Shown here piece after piece: positions 1 through 6,179 of a stretch of 17,100 nucleotides of DNA (position 1 is its first letter; each line of letters starts with the position of its first letter). The position numbers and the translations under genes are program-made. The stretch comes from Bacillota bacterium. GTDB lineage: Bacteria; Bacillota; Clostridia; Tissierellales; Sedimentibacteraceae. The notes under the pieces are model-generated. The model saw only the letters and a list, made by a program, of their open reading frames with translations. It searched no databases and was not told the origin of the DNA. The stretch covers positions 1 through 17,100 of the forward strand of contig JAFACY010000272.1 of assembly GCA_023425285.1 (NCBI GenBank), read 5' to 3'.

Positions 1-185
1 CCCCCGGTGCTTCAGGAAATACAGCAACAGAAGACCTGGCATACATGCTGAATGACATGGGATATGATACAGGCATAGATGTTGAGAAGTTAATTGAAGC
101 CGCAAGATATGAAAAAAGCATAATAACTGGAAACTTCAGCGGACACCTGGTTAATATACAAAATAACCAGCAATGTATTAATTAA
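1..185 (+). CDS. C-terminal end of a hydroxymethylglutaryl-CoA lyase-type enzyme (partial)
   Basis: Only the last 61 codons are in the window; the reading frame is open from base 1 and ends at TAA 183-185. The visible part begins with P-G-A-S-G-N-T-A-T-E-D followed by LAYMLNDMGYDTGIDV. This matches the C-terminal part of the HMG-CoA lyase branch of the DRE-TIM metallolyases, where a P-G-A-(S/T)-G-N-x-A-T-E-D stretch follows the catalytic cysteine loop. Those enzymes cleave 3-hydroxy-3-methylglutaryl-CoA to acetoacetate and acetyl-CoA, usually in leucine or branched-chain acid breakdown. The active-site metal ligands lie upstream and cannot be checked, so a related pyruvate-carboxyltransferase-fold enzyme is possible. 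The gene ends in its own terminator, so the regulator at 328 is a separate transcription unit. Confidence 0.75.
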   Translation, partial: PGASGNTATEDLAYMLNDMGYDTGIDVEKLIEAARYEKSIITGNFSGHLVNIQNNQQCIN

Positions 186-203
186 AGATATTGGTAATTA
201 TGT

Positions 204-233
204 GGACGAACCTTAGCCAAGGTTCGTCCTTTT
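204..233 (+). terminator. Rho-independent terminator of the lyase gene
   Basis: A perfect 11-bp inverted repeat, GGACGAACCTT (204-214) and AAGGTTCGTCC (219-229), encloses a 4-base loop and is followed by TTTT at 230-233. It starts 18 bases after the stop codon. Confidence 0.9.
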
Positions 234-247
234 AACAATACTTTTTG

Positions 248-277
248 TTGGACTTAGCGGGATAACTATAATATAAT
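248..277 (+). promoter_or_regulatory. Predicted sigma-A promoter of the sigma-54 activator gene
   Basis: TTGGAC (248-253) and TATAAT (272-277) are separated by 18 bases; a second overlapping TATAAT sits at 267-272. It lies between the terminator and the start of the regulator gene, leaving a leader of about 45 bases. Confidence 0.6.
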
Positions 278-327
278 TGTTTCAAATGCAGAAAATAAAA
301 ATAACAGTTTTATCATAATGAGAAAGG

Positions 328-2313
328 ATGTCAATCTTGATTACAAAACCAGGAAACACCTCTAAAAGGGTTACGGAAATATCGCTGATAGCTCCTACAG
401 AGCAGCTGGCTAAGCGAACTCTGGAAATTATAAAGCAAAGAAACGAAGATATAAGCGTATTTGTTCCTATTGTCAAGCAAGATGCCTTAAGCGATGCCAT
501 AAATATTGCAAAGAATCTGGTGAATGAAGGTGCTAAGATACTGATAAGCAGGAAGGGTACGGCTGTCGCAATAAGGGAAGCGAAACTGAATGTATCTGTT
601 GTGGCAATCAATGTTCTTTTGTCTGACTACATGGAATCTATTGAGATAGCTAAAAATGTAAATGGTATGGTGGCTTTTTTCACTTATGATGAAATGGTTG
701 ATGATATTAAGAGCATGTGCAGAATGCTTGATATAGATGCGAGATTTTACATGTTTAAAACAGATAAGGACTGTGAAATTCAGGTCAAAAAAGCTATACT
801 GGACGGAGCAGTTTTAGGTATAGGCGGAGTTATGACGCAAAAATATGCGGATAAATTTAATCTTAAGCATATTACAATTGAAAATACGGAGATATCAATA
901 AATAATGCCATAGATACGGCAAGGCAGATACTTCAGATTCAGAAGGATGAGCTGCAAAAGCAGAATGAGCTGAAAATACAACTGGAAAGATACAGGGCAG
1001 TGCTTAATTTCACTCACGATGCCATTATATCCATTGATGAAAACGGAACCATTGATGTAATAAATCACATCGCCGAAAAAATTGTGAAGTCCAGTCCGGG
1101 ATATGCCTTAGGCAAGAACATTAAACAGATAGTAAGAAATACGGACATGATTAATTCATTGTCCCTGAAGGAAAAAGAATTAAATCAGTTGATGGATATA
1201 AACGGTACCCTTGTTTCAACAAACAGAATACCCATTGTTGTAAACAATGAGGTTAAGGGTGTTGTGGCAACATTTCAAGATGTTAAGGTCATTCAGGAAA
1301 GTGAAAATAAAATCAGAAGAAGCTTAAATGAAAAGGGATTGTGTGCAAAGTACAATTTCAAGGATATTATAGGTGAATCAAGTGTATTGAAGAGTACCAT
1401 ATCGATAGCAGAAAGCTACGCTTTTTCGGACTCCACAATACTCATAAGGGGAGAAACGGGAACCGGAAAGGAGCTTTTTGCTCAAAGCATCCATAATTCC
1501 AGCAGTCGTCACGATGGTCCTTTCGTAGCCATAAACTGTGCATCTCTTTCGTCTAACCTTCTGGAATCTGAGCTTTTCGGATATGTGGAAGGTGCATTTA
1601 CAGGTGCGTTGAAGGGCGGCAAAGTGGGCTTGTTTGAGCTTGCCCACAAGGGAACCATATTTCTGGACGAGATAGGCGAAATTCCCATAGAAATTCAGGC
1701 TCAGCTTCTGAGGGTTCTGCAGGAAAAGGAAATAAGAAAGGTTGGCTCAACTGTCAGACTGCCTGTTGATGTAAGGGTAATAACCGCCACAAATAAAGAT
1801 CTGATTGCGGCAGTTAAGTCAAAGACATTCAGAGAAGATTTGTACTACAGAATAGGAGTGCTTAATTTATATGTTCCTCCGCTAAGAGAGAGAAAAGGAG
1901 ATATTGTCATTTTAAGCAGATTTTTCTTCGAAAGAAATTTAGGTAAGGATTACACGAAATACATTGACAAATTCCACGAAATAATGAAAAGGGTGGAGGG
2001 CTATCAGTGGTATGGAAATATAAGAGAGCTTCAAAACTTCGTAGAAAGAATTTGTGTCATGCTTCAATATCAAGGAACATTTTATGATTTTGATCAGGTC
2101 ATCGAAGAATTCGTTCATCAGAACGATTATATTAAAATGGTATCTGAAAACAGCACACATGTGGTTCAATCGGATAGAAGCCTGGAAAAATGGGAAGCCG
2201 AAAGAATAATGGCAGCATTGAAAAACAACGATTTATCAATGCAGAAGGCAGCAGAGGAATTAGGTATGAGCAGATCTACACTCTGGAGAAAAATGAAAAA
2301 ATATAACTTATAA
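328..2313 (+). CDS. Sigma-54-dependent transcriptional activator with PrpR-N and PAS sensory domains
   Basis: This is a 661-residue bacterial enhancer-binding protein that uses ATP hydrolysis to open sigma-54 promoters. Domains in order: a PrpR-N-like ligand-sensing region (about 17-200, beginning TEISLIAPTEQLAKR); a short coiled linker (200-222); a PAS domain (about 221-320); and the AAA+ core (about 344-580). The core has Walker A GETGTGKE (375-382), the sigma-54-contacting loop GAFTGA (422-427), Walker B IFLDEIG (444-450), the arginine-finger region REDLYYRIG (502-510) and W-Y-G-N-I-R-E-L (561-568). A Fis-type helix-turn-helix ends the protein (about 634-660). No receiver domain is present, so a small ligand rather than phosphorylation is the likely signal. 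PrpR-N proteins sense organic acids such as methylcitrate, but the ligand here is unknown. Start choice is open: AGAAAGG abuts the ATG at 328 with no spacing, while the in-frame TTG at 337 has a 9-base spacing from it. Confidence 0.93.
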   Translation: MSILITKPGNTSKRVTEISLIAPTEQLAKRTLEIIKQRNEDISVFVPIVKQDALSDAINIAKNLVNEGAKILISRKGTAVAIREAKLNVSVVAINVLLSDYMESIEIAKNVNGMVAFFTYDEMVDDIKSMCRMLDIDARFYMFKTDKDCEIQVKKAILDGAVLGIGGVMTQKYADKFNLKHITIENTEISINNAIDTARQILQIQKDELQKQNELKIQLERYRAVLNFTHDAIISIDENGTIDVINHIAEKIVKSSPGYALGKNIKQIVRNTDMINSLSLKEKELNQLMDINGTLVSTNRIPIVVNNEVKGVVATFQDVKVIQESENKIRRSLNEKGLCAKYNFKDIIGESSVLKSTISIAESYAFSDSTILIRGETGTGKELFAQSIHNSSSRHDGPFVAINCASLSSNLLESELFGYVEGAFTGALKGGKVGLFELAHKGTIFLDEIGEIPIEIQAQLLRVLQEKEIRKVGSTVRLPVDVRVITATNKDLIAAVKSKTFREDLYYRIGVLNLYVPPLRERKGDIVILSRFFFERNLGKDYTKYIDKFHEIMKRVEGYQWYGNIRELQNFVERICVMLQYQGTFYDFDQVIEEFVHQNDYIKMVSENSTHVVQSDRSLEKWEAERIMAALKNNDLSMQKAAEELGMSRSTLWRKMKKYNL

Positions 2314-2322
2314 GACATTAAG

Positions 2323-2360
2323 GGGCATTCCTTTCCGGAATGCCCTTCATTTATTTATTT
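2323..2360 (+). terminator. Terminator between convergent genes
   Basis: GGGCATTCC (2323-2331) and GGAATGCCC (2337-2345) form a perfect 9-bp stem with a 5-base loop, followed on the + strand by the T-rich TTCATTTATTTATTTTT. It sits 9 bases after the activator stop codon. The stem could also stop transcription of rsgA arriving from the other side, but the T tract on that strand is poor. Confidence 0.85.
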
Positions 2361-3415
2361 TTGTTTTTTATCATTTTTTTGAAACTTTTCATTCCGCCTA
2401 CACTTTTAAACATTTCATTGAGCTTCTTTTGCTCTATTTGCTTAGAATTTAAGTTTTCGTATCTCAATTCCTTATTGAGCTTAAAATAACTTGCTAACCT
2501 GTCCTCAGACAAAAGCCCGTTTTCGACAGCCTGCTTTACAGCACAACCCGGTTCATTTTTATGTGTACAATCGCTGAACTTACAGCTTTCAGACAGCTCG
2601 TCAATATCTGCAAATGCTTTTGAAAGGTCCGCACCTTCCAATCCAAGCTCTCTCATACCCGGCGTATCTATAACAACGCCTCCTGAGGGCAGCAAAGTCA
2701 GCTCTCTTGAAGTGGTGGTATGCCTTCCTCTGTCGTCATTTCTCAGACCCTGGGTTTCGAATATTTCCTCGCCCATGAGCTTATTGATGAGAGTCGTCTT
2801 ACCCACGCCTGATGAACCGATAAAGGCTATGGTTTGACCTTCTCCGATATATTTTTTTACAGACAAAACATCATCCTTCAAGCTTGAGGTTACAATTATA
2901 TCGATACCTATGGCAACATCTTCAAGCTCTTTCATAATGTCATCATAACTGCCGCACAGATCAGATTTTGTCAGGACAATCACCGGAGTTGCACCGCTGT
3001 CCCAGCCTACACTTATATATCTTTCCAATCGCCTGATATTAAAATCATTGTTAAGCGACATGCAGATAAATACCGTATCTATATTTGAAGCGACAATCTG
3101 TTCATTGTTTGATGTACCTGCCGCTTTTCGTATAAAAGCACTTTTTCTCGTCAGGACATGGTTGATTATTGCATTGCCGCCTTCATTTTCGTCAAACATT
3201 ACAAAATCTCCAACGGCGGGATAATCAGACACGCCTGATGCGTTATATCTGAATTTTCCTGAAATCTGAGCCCTTAATTCTCCCTTTTCGGAAATTAACT
3301 TATATAAGCCTTTATCCTGCGAAGCTATTCTGCCTATACTTTGATTCTCGTACAAAGTTGACTCATTGATGAATCTTTCACCGAGTCCGTATTCTTTCAT
3401 ATTAAATTTGTTCAA
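2351..3415 (-). CDS. rsgA: RsgA-type ribosome small-subunit-dependent GTPase
   Basis: RsgA (YjeQ/EngC) is a circularly permuted GTPase acting in late 30S subunit maturation. The 354 residues show an N-terminal OB-fold region (about 25-110), then the permuted G motifs: G4 TKSD (149-152), G1 P-loop GSSGVGKT (200-207), G2-like RHTTT (231-235) and G3 DTPG (250-253). A C-terminal zinc knuckle has C278, C283, H285 and C291. The length is close to the E. coli type (about 350) rather than the shorter form (about 290-300) common in Firmicutes, so this may be a second RsgA paralogue; that is inference. The start is TTG at 3415, because AGGAGG lies 5 bases upstream, whereas the first ATG is 15 bases further in and has no ribosome site. 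A leader ORF and competing hairpins lie directly upstream. Confidence 0.95.
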   Translation of the reverse strand: MNKFNMKEYGLGERFINESTLYENQSIGRIASQDKGLYKLISEKGELRAQISGKFRYNASGVSDYPAVGDFVMFDENEGGNAIINHVLTRKSAFIRKAAGTSNNEQIVASNIDTVFICMSLNNDFNIRRLERYISVGWDSGATPVIVLTKSDLCGSYDDIMKELEDVAIGIDIIVTSSLKDDVLSVKKYIGEGQTIAFIGSSGVGKTTLINKLMGEEIFETQGLRNDDRGRHTTTSRELTLLPSGGVVIDTPGMRELGLEGADLSKAFADIDELSESCKFSDCTHKNEPGCAVKQAVENGLLSEDRLASYFKLNKELRYENLNSKQIEQKKLNEMFKSVGGMKSFKKMIKNKNK

Positions 3416-3420
3416 ATTAT

Positions 3421-3468
3421 CCTCCTGAAATTAAGAAATCATTTATCGGAGGCTTTCATCCACCTCCG
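3421..3468 (-). promoter_or_regulatory. Competing hairpin segments controlling the rsgA ribosome site (proposed)
   Basis: Reading in the rsgA direction there are three short GC-rich segments: CGGAGG (3468-3463), CCTCCG (3452-3447) and the rsgA ribosome site AGGAGG (3426-3421). Segment 1 can pair with segment 2 over 6 bp (10-base loop), leaving the ribosome site free. Segment 2 can instead pair over 5 bp with the ribosome site and hide it. Segments 1 and 2 both lie inside the last codons of the leader ORF, so translation of that ORF would influence which pairing forms. The complementarity is seen directly; the regulatory role is inferred. Confidence 0.45.
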
Positions 3469-3505
3469 GGGGTACTGCAATATACATTGTTTTATTGTAA
3501 GTCAT
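3443..3505 (-). CDS. Short leader ORF (20 codons) upstream of rsgA
   Basis: An ATG at 3505 follows AAAGGAG at a normal distance and opens a 20-codon frame ending at TAA 3445-3443. The peptide starts MTYNKTMYIAV, contains Pro-Pro-Glu at residues 12-14 and ends VDESLR. It finishes 28 bases before the rsgA TTG. The gene is too short for ordinary ORF calling, but the good ribosome site, the upstream promoter and the position in the rsgA leader argue that it is translated. I recognise no family. It may be a regulatory leader peptide: the Pro-Pro pair is a possible slow point for ribosomes, and its 3' end overlaps the hairpin segments described separately. A small functional protein is the alternative. 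Confidence 0.5.
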   Translation of the reverse strand: MTYNKTMYIAVPPEVDESLR

Positions 3506-3534
3506 AATACAACACTCCTTTCGGTAAATAAAAT

Positions 3535-3551
3535 CATAAGGATGCCTTATG
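3535..3551. repeat. Perfect 7-bp dyad at the rsgA transcription start
   Basis: CATAAGG (3535-3541), ATG, CCTTATG (3545-3551) form a perfect inverted repeat just downstream of the predicted -10 of the rsgA promoter. It may be an operator or a 5' stem protecting the transcript. Confidence 0.4.
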
Positions 3552-3558
3552 CACATTT

Positions 3559-3587
3559 ATTTTACAATATTATAAAGGTAAATACAA
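3559..3587 (-). promoter_or_regulatory. Predicted promoter of the leader ORF and rsgA
   Basis: On the minus strand TTGTAT (3587-3582) and TAAAAT (3564-3559) are separated by 17 bases. The start point would fall near 3552, giving a leader of about 137 bases before the rsgA start. Confidence 0.5.
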
Positions 3588-3831
3588 TAAATTTTAAGTG
3601 TGGGAATTGATTAAAATTGAAAGAATATTCAATATATTAATTTTTATCAATTAAAAAGAAATTATTGTTAAAATATATATTAAATATATGTAATATATGC
3701 CAGAAATGTGGAATGACTTTATTATAATTACTGTTGGAAAATCAATGATAATATAAATGCATTGAAATGATTTTAATATAGTTTTTCTGTTTTTTCCAAA
3801 ATTCGAATAGATATTTGTTACATAATTAACA
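3588..3831. other. AT-rich spacer without a recognisable gene
   Basis: Very AT-rich DNA between divergent transcription units. The one clear structure is a 14-bp inverted repeat with one mismatch, AATTGATTAAAATT (3605-3618) and AATTTTTATCAATT (3639-3652), whose loop itself contains the palindrome GAATATTC. A 19-codon ATG frame at 3698 has no ribosome site. The stretch probably holds promoter and upstream elements only. Confidence 0.4.
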
Positions 3832-3861
3832 TAGACAAAGACCGTTTCCGTATACTATAAT
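3832..3861 (+). promoter_or_regulatory. Candidate promoter upstream of the cysteine-rich protein gene
   Basis: TAGACA (3832-3837) and TATAAT (3856-3861) are 18 bases apart. A second TATAAT lies at 3979-3984, only 26 bases before the GTG start, but has a poor -35 (TTCCTC, 3956-3961). If the first is used, the leader is about 140 bases. Confidence 0.4.
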
Positions 3862-4009
3862 AGTTGTAACAGCATGTTATTGGTCGTGAGTTATGTCTTG
3901 CAATAATCCTTTTTTCATGAATCCAATAAGTATGTTTACAATGAAGGCTTGGGTATTCCTCTCAAGCTTTTATTGTGCTATAATATATATAGTTTGGAGG
4001 AGTGTAAAA

Positions 4010-4270
4010 GTGAGTACAGAAAATTATAAATTTTTTCAAAACAACAAATGTGAATATTTCCCATGCCATAAAACCAATGAGCCGGAAAGTTTTAACTGCC
4101 TTTTTTGCTATTGTCCGTTATACATGCTGAAGGATGAATGCGGAGGAAATTATATTATAACCCGCGGAATAAAGGACTGCTCAAAATGTCTTGTTCCTCA
4201 TTCAACAGGCAGCTATGAAAGGATAATGGCTAAAATGAAGGAAGTCATTAAAAGAGGAAGCGACTTTTAA
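4010..4270 (+). CDS. Cysteine-rich small domain protein (PF04071-like metal-binding protein)
   Basis: An 86-residue protein starting at GTG 4010, preceded by GGAGG with 9 bases between. The order CEYFPCHK (14-21), FNCLFCYCPLY (29-38), CGG (44-46), GIKDCSKCLVPH (53-64) is the signature of the Cysteine-rich small domain family, which is presumed to bind metal. Eight cysteines (14, 19, 30, 33, 35, 44, 57, 60) and H20 and H64 are potential ligands. The family's biochemical role is not settled; members have been seen near cobalamin-related genes, but no such neighbour is present here. The frame stays open back to an ATG at 3893. I reject that extension because it lacks a ribosome site, is unlike the family and would span a TATAAT box. 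The last 23 bases overlap the 3' end of the convergent TraX-like gene. Confidence 0.85.
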   Translation: MSTENYKFFQNNKCEYFPCHKTNEPESFNCLFCYCPLYMLKDECGGNYIITRGIKDCSKCLVPHSTGSYERIMAKMKEVIKRGSDF

Positions 4271-4910
4271 TCAGGTAAAATAGAAGCAGATGCAGGGGAT
4301 ATGCGGCATAGAAGGATATTTGCAGGAATTTATTTTTCGGACCGGGCTTCCCGTTGCTTAAAATTACAACCGGCAGTGCAAGAAGTGAAAATTGTTGAAG
4401 TATATATGAGCCATAATTTGCCGCTGCCATTGTTATTCCTATCAATGAAAACCTGATTAATTTCGTATGTTTTTTTGTATAGTAAAATGATAATATGTAA
4501 ATAATTCCGATTGCGTTGTAATCTACGGCTAAGATTATTGCCAATATACATGATGCAGGTATAGCTGCGAATTTTATGAATTGCGAGCTGATATTTTTGT
4601 TATCTATTATGTAAATAGTCATAAGTCCCAAAAATAATGTAAAAAATATATTTTGATGGGCAAAGCCTATTTCATTAAAAAACGCAAGATCGAAAGGAAT
4701 TTCGGAAATAAAAGCAAATACCAATAATCTCAGAGCGTATTTCTTTAAGTTGGATGTATGGAAATAACCTTCAACCAGTAAAAAGCAATAAATAGGAAAG
4801 CTTATTCTTCCTATGATTCTGTAAATATCAACATTGCTTTGGAATATGGCACCGTAATGGTCTATTATCATGGTGGAAAGAGCAATAAATTTTAAAACTA
4901 AAGCATTCAT
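4248..4910 (-). CDS. TraX-family integral membrane protein
   Basis: A 220-residue, very hydrophobic protein with several predicted membrane helices. It resembles the TraX family (PF05857): an N-terminal K-x-I-A-L-x-T-M-I-I-D-H (7-18), RIIGRISFPIYCFLLVEGYF (31-50), SEIPFDLAFF (69-78), QNIFFTLFLGL (86-96) and a C-terminal YPLHLLLFYLI (204-214). TraX of the F plasmid is linked to N-acetylation of pilin, but chromosomal homologues in Firmicutes are common and usually unrelated to conjugation. They look like acyltransferase-3-type membrane enzymes, so an envelope acylation role is a fair guess only. The ATG at 4910 follows CGGAGTAA. No conjugation gene is nearby. The 3' end runs into the convergent cysteine-rich gene with no room for a separate terminator. 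Confidence 0.82.
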   Translation of the reverse strand: MNALVLKFIALSTMIIDHYGAIFQSNVDIYRIIGRISFPIYCFLLVEGYFHTSNLKKYALRLLVFAFISEIPFDLAFFNEIGFAHQNIFFTLFLGLMTIYIIDNKNISSQFIKFAAIPASCILAIILAVDYNAIGIIYILSFYYTKKHTKLIRFSLIGITMAAANYGSYILQQFSLLALPVVILSNGKPGPKNKFLQISFYAAYPLHLLLFYLIKSRFLF

Positions 4911-4939
4911 AATTTACTCCGTATATGATTTGTTTTAAT

Positions 4940-4968
4940 ATTATATAATGTAAATTGTACATATTCAA
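4940..4968 (-). promoter_or_regulatory. Predicted promoter of the TraX-like gene
   Basis: On the minus strand TTGAAT (4968-4963), a 17-base spacer and TATAAT (4945-4940). It lies 30 bases before the ATG. Confidence 0.55.
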
Positions 4969-4992
4969 GTTAAATGTCAAGTGCAATGCTAA

Positions 4993-5038
4993 TGTCATTC
5001 TGAAGTTCTGAGATCCCTCGCTATCGCTCGGGATGACA
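4993..5038. repeat. Short palindromic interspersed repeat, copy 1
   Basis: The segment opens with TGTCATTCTGA and closes with CGGGATGACA, giving an imperfect hairpin. Its right half, beginning GAGATCCCTCGCTAT at 5010, reappears in diverged form twice (once inverted) within 10488-10563. Units of this type, TGTCAT(T/C)C-TGAG...GATCTC, are seen scattered in many bacterial genomes. It lies between divergent genes, so it is not a shared terminator here. Confidence 0.65.
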
Positions 5039-5078
5039 AAACGGAGATATATCATAATTTAGAAAGAGAGAGGTTTAT

Positions 5079-5627
5079 ATGTTAAAAGAATTTGAGGGCA
5101 ACATGCCCGTAATAAGTGAGAAAGCATATGTGGCGGAAGGCGCGTGTTTGATAGGAAATGTTATAATGGAGGAATACAGCAGTGTATGGCACAATGCGGT
5201 TGCGAGAGGAGACATCAACACAATACGCATAGGTAAATATACGAACGTACAGGACAATGCCGTAATTCACGTAGAGGACACGATGGATACCTTTATAGGT
5301 GATTATGTAACTATCGGTCACGGAGCCATACTTCACGGATGCAGAGTGGAGGATCACTGCCTGATAGGAATGGGAGCCATTATTCTGAACGGAGCAAAAA
5401 TAGGCAGAGGAAGTATAATAGCGGCCGGAGCATTGGTGAAGGAGAATGACTTGATACCTCCATACTCTCTTGTTATGGGTATGCCCGGCAAGGTTGTGAA
5501 GCAGCTTTCCGAGGATGTGAGCAAAATGCACGCCCAGGCAGTTAAATATAAGACGCTGTGGACTAAGCGCTACGGTGTTTTGCCGGAAGCAGGCGGAGAA
5601 GTATACGACGGGTCAGAAATAGTATAA
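5079..5627 (+). CDS. Gamma-carbonic-anhydrase-like hexapeptide-repeat protein (YrdA/PaaY group)
   Basis: The 182 residues form a left-handed beta-helix of hexapeptide repeats (about 12-125) followed by a C-terminal helix (about 140-165). Three histidines, H64 (NAVIHVED), H81 and H86 (TIGHGAILHGC), sit where gamma-class carbonic anhydrases bind zinc or iron between subunits of the trimer. The conserved R43-G-D45 is also present. Members of this subgroup hydrate CO2 in some species and in others have thioesterase-like or unknown activity; catalytic residues of the Cam type, such as the acidic-loop glutamates, are absent, so activity is uncertain. The ATG at 5079 follows AGAGAGAGG. The next gene starts 78 bases after its stop on the same strand, so co-transcription is likely. 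Confidence 0.92.
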   Translation: MLKEFEGNMPVISEKAYVAEGACLIGNVIMEEYSSVWHNAVARGDINTIRIGKYTNVQDNAVIHVEDTMDTFIGDYVTIGHGAILHGCRVEDHCLIGMGAIILNGAKIGRGSIIAAGALVKENDLIPPYSLVMGMPGKVVKQLSEDVSKMHAQAVKYKTLWTKRYGVLPEAGGEVYDGSEIV

Positions 5628-5705
5628 TTATATAAAAGACTTACTTAGGATAAATTCTGCATTTTCAGCCATACTATGAAATATAGATAGTAATCGGGAG
5701 GCTGC

Positions 5706-6005
5706 ATGCAGGAATTATTTTTAAAAACAGAAGAGGGGTTGCTGCCCTTGGATGAAAAAATTATTAAGAAGTATAATTTAAAAGCCGGGAGAATTTCACC
5801 CTTCAGCAGACTATGGGTGGTAGACAAGGATGGAAATGTTGCAAAGAATTCGTCATATGAGGGTACATCAAGCCCGAAACCGGAGGAAATGCCGGCAGGA
5901 GAAGGACTTGAGGATGACGAAATCATAGAGTTTGAAGAAACAGGTGCAATATTTTCTCAGTCGGAGATAATAGATTTTTCAAGCGGAGTGGATTCGGAAA
6001 GATAG
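5706..6005 (+). CDS. Unrecognised small acidic protein
   Basis: A 99-residue protein whose ATG follows GGGAGG by 4 bases. I recognise no family. The N-terminal half (1-45) looks folded: QELFLKTEEGLLPLDE, then KYNLKAGRISPFS, then LWVVDKDGNV. The second half is acidic and low in complexity (for example EGLEDDEIIEFEETG), likely disordered, and ends SGVDSER. There is no signal peptide, membrane segment or cysteine pattern. The location behind the carbonic-anhydrase-like gene and just before a strong terminator suggests the two form a transcription unit. It ends in TAG, showing that TAG serves as an ordinary stop in this genome. Confidence 0.7.
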   Translation: MQELFLKTEEGLLPLDEKIIKKYNLKAGRISPFSRLWVVDKDGNVAKNSSYEGTSSPKPEEMPAGEGLEDDEIIEFEETGAIFSQSEIIDFSSGVDSER

Positions 6006-6033
6006 ACAGCCGAAAATGCCCGCCTGCGTCGTT

Positions 6034-6104
6034 GCCGTTCAGACGGTCAGTCCTCGCGTATGTCCAATACGCTGCGACTGCCCGTCTGAACGGCGTCTTT
6101 TTTT
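6034..6104 (+). terminator. Long palindromic repeat acting as terminator
   Basis: GCCGTTCAGACGG (6034-6046) pairs perfectly with CCGTCTGAACGGC (6082-6094). The interior pairs further with mismatches (CGCGTAT against ATACGC), and a run of seven T follows at 6098-6104. The stem is far longer and more GC-rich than the surroundings. The flank GCCTGCGTCGTTGCCG resembles dispersed palindromic elements I have seen in other Firmicutes; this looks like a mobile repeat adopted as terminator. Confidence 0.85.
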
Positions 6105-6149
6105 GTAAAAAAATAAAATAAAATATTTAGATATTTTCAAAAATGCCTA

Positions 6150-6179
6150 TTGACAATTGAGCAGTCATTCAACTATAAT
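6150..6179 (+). promoter_or_regulatory. Consensus promoter of the metal-efflux operon
   Basis: TTGACA (6150-6155) and TATAAT (6174-6179), both perfect, are separated by 18 bases. Such a strong promoter fits a gene set held off by a repressor: an operator-like dyad fills the spacer. Confidence 0.85.

Noticed and set aside
3698..3757. 19-codon ATG frame in the AT-rich spacer
   Set aside because: No ribosome site and no recognisable promoter arrangement; expected by chance.
3893..4009. In-frame N-terminal extension of the cysteine-rich protein starting at ATG 3893
   Set aside because: No ribosome site before the ATG, contains a TATAAT box, and the known family begins near the GTG at 4010, which has a good GGAGG.
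4248..4910. TraX-like gene taken as evidence of a conjugative element
   Set aside because: No other transfer, integration or replication gene is present; chromosomal TraX-family proteins are common in Firmicutes.
4993..5038. Direct-repeat pattern considered as a CRISPR remnant
   Set aside because: Units are inverted pairs with variable divergence, no regular spacers and no cas genes.
5187..5203. TGGCAC...TTGC resembling a sigma-54 promoter
   Set aside because: The distance between GG and GC is 12 bases, not 10, and it lies inside a coding region.
5082..5531. 149-codon open frame on the minus strand opposite the carbonic-anhydrase-like gene
   Set aside because: Lies wholly inside a well-supported gene, gives a low-complexity Tyr/His-rich product with no family likeness and has no ribosome site.
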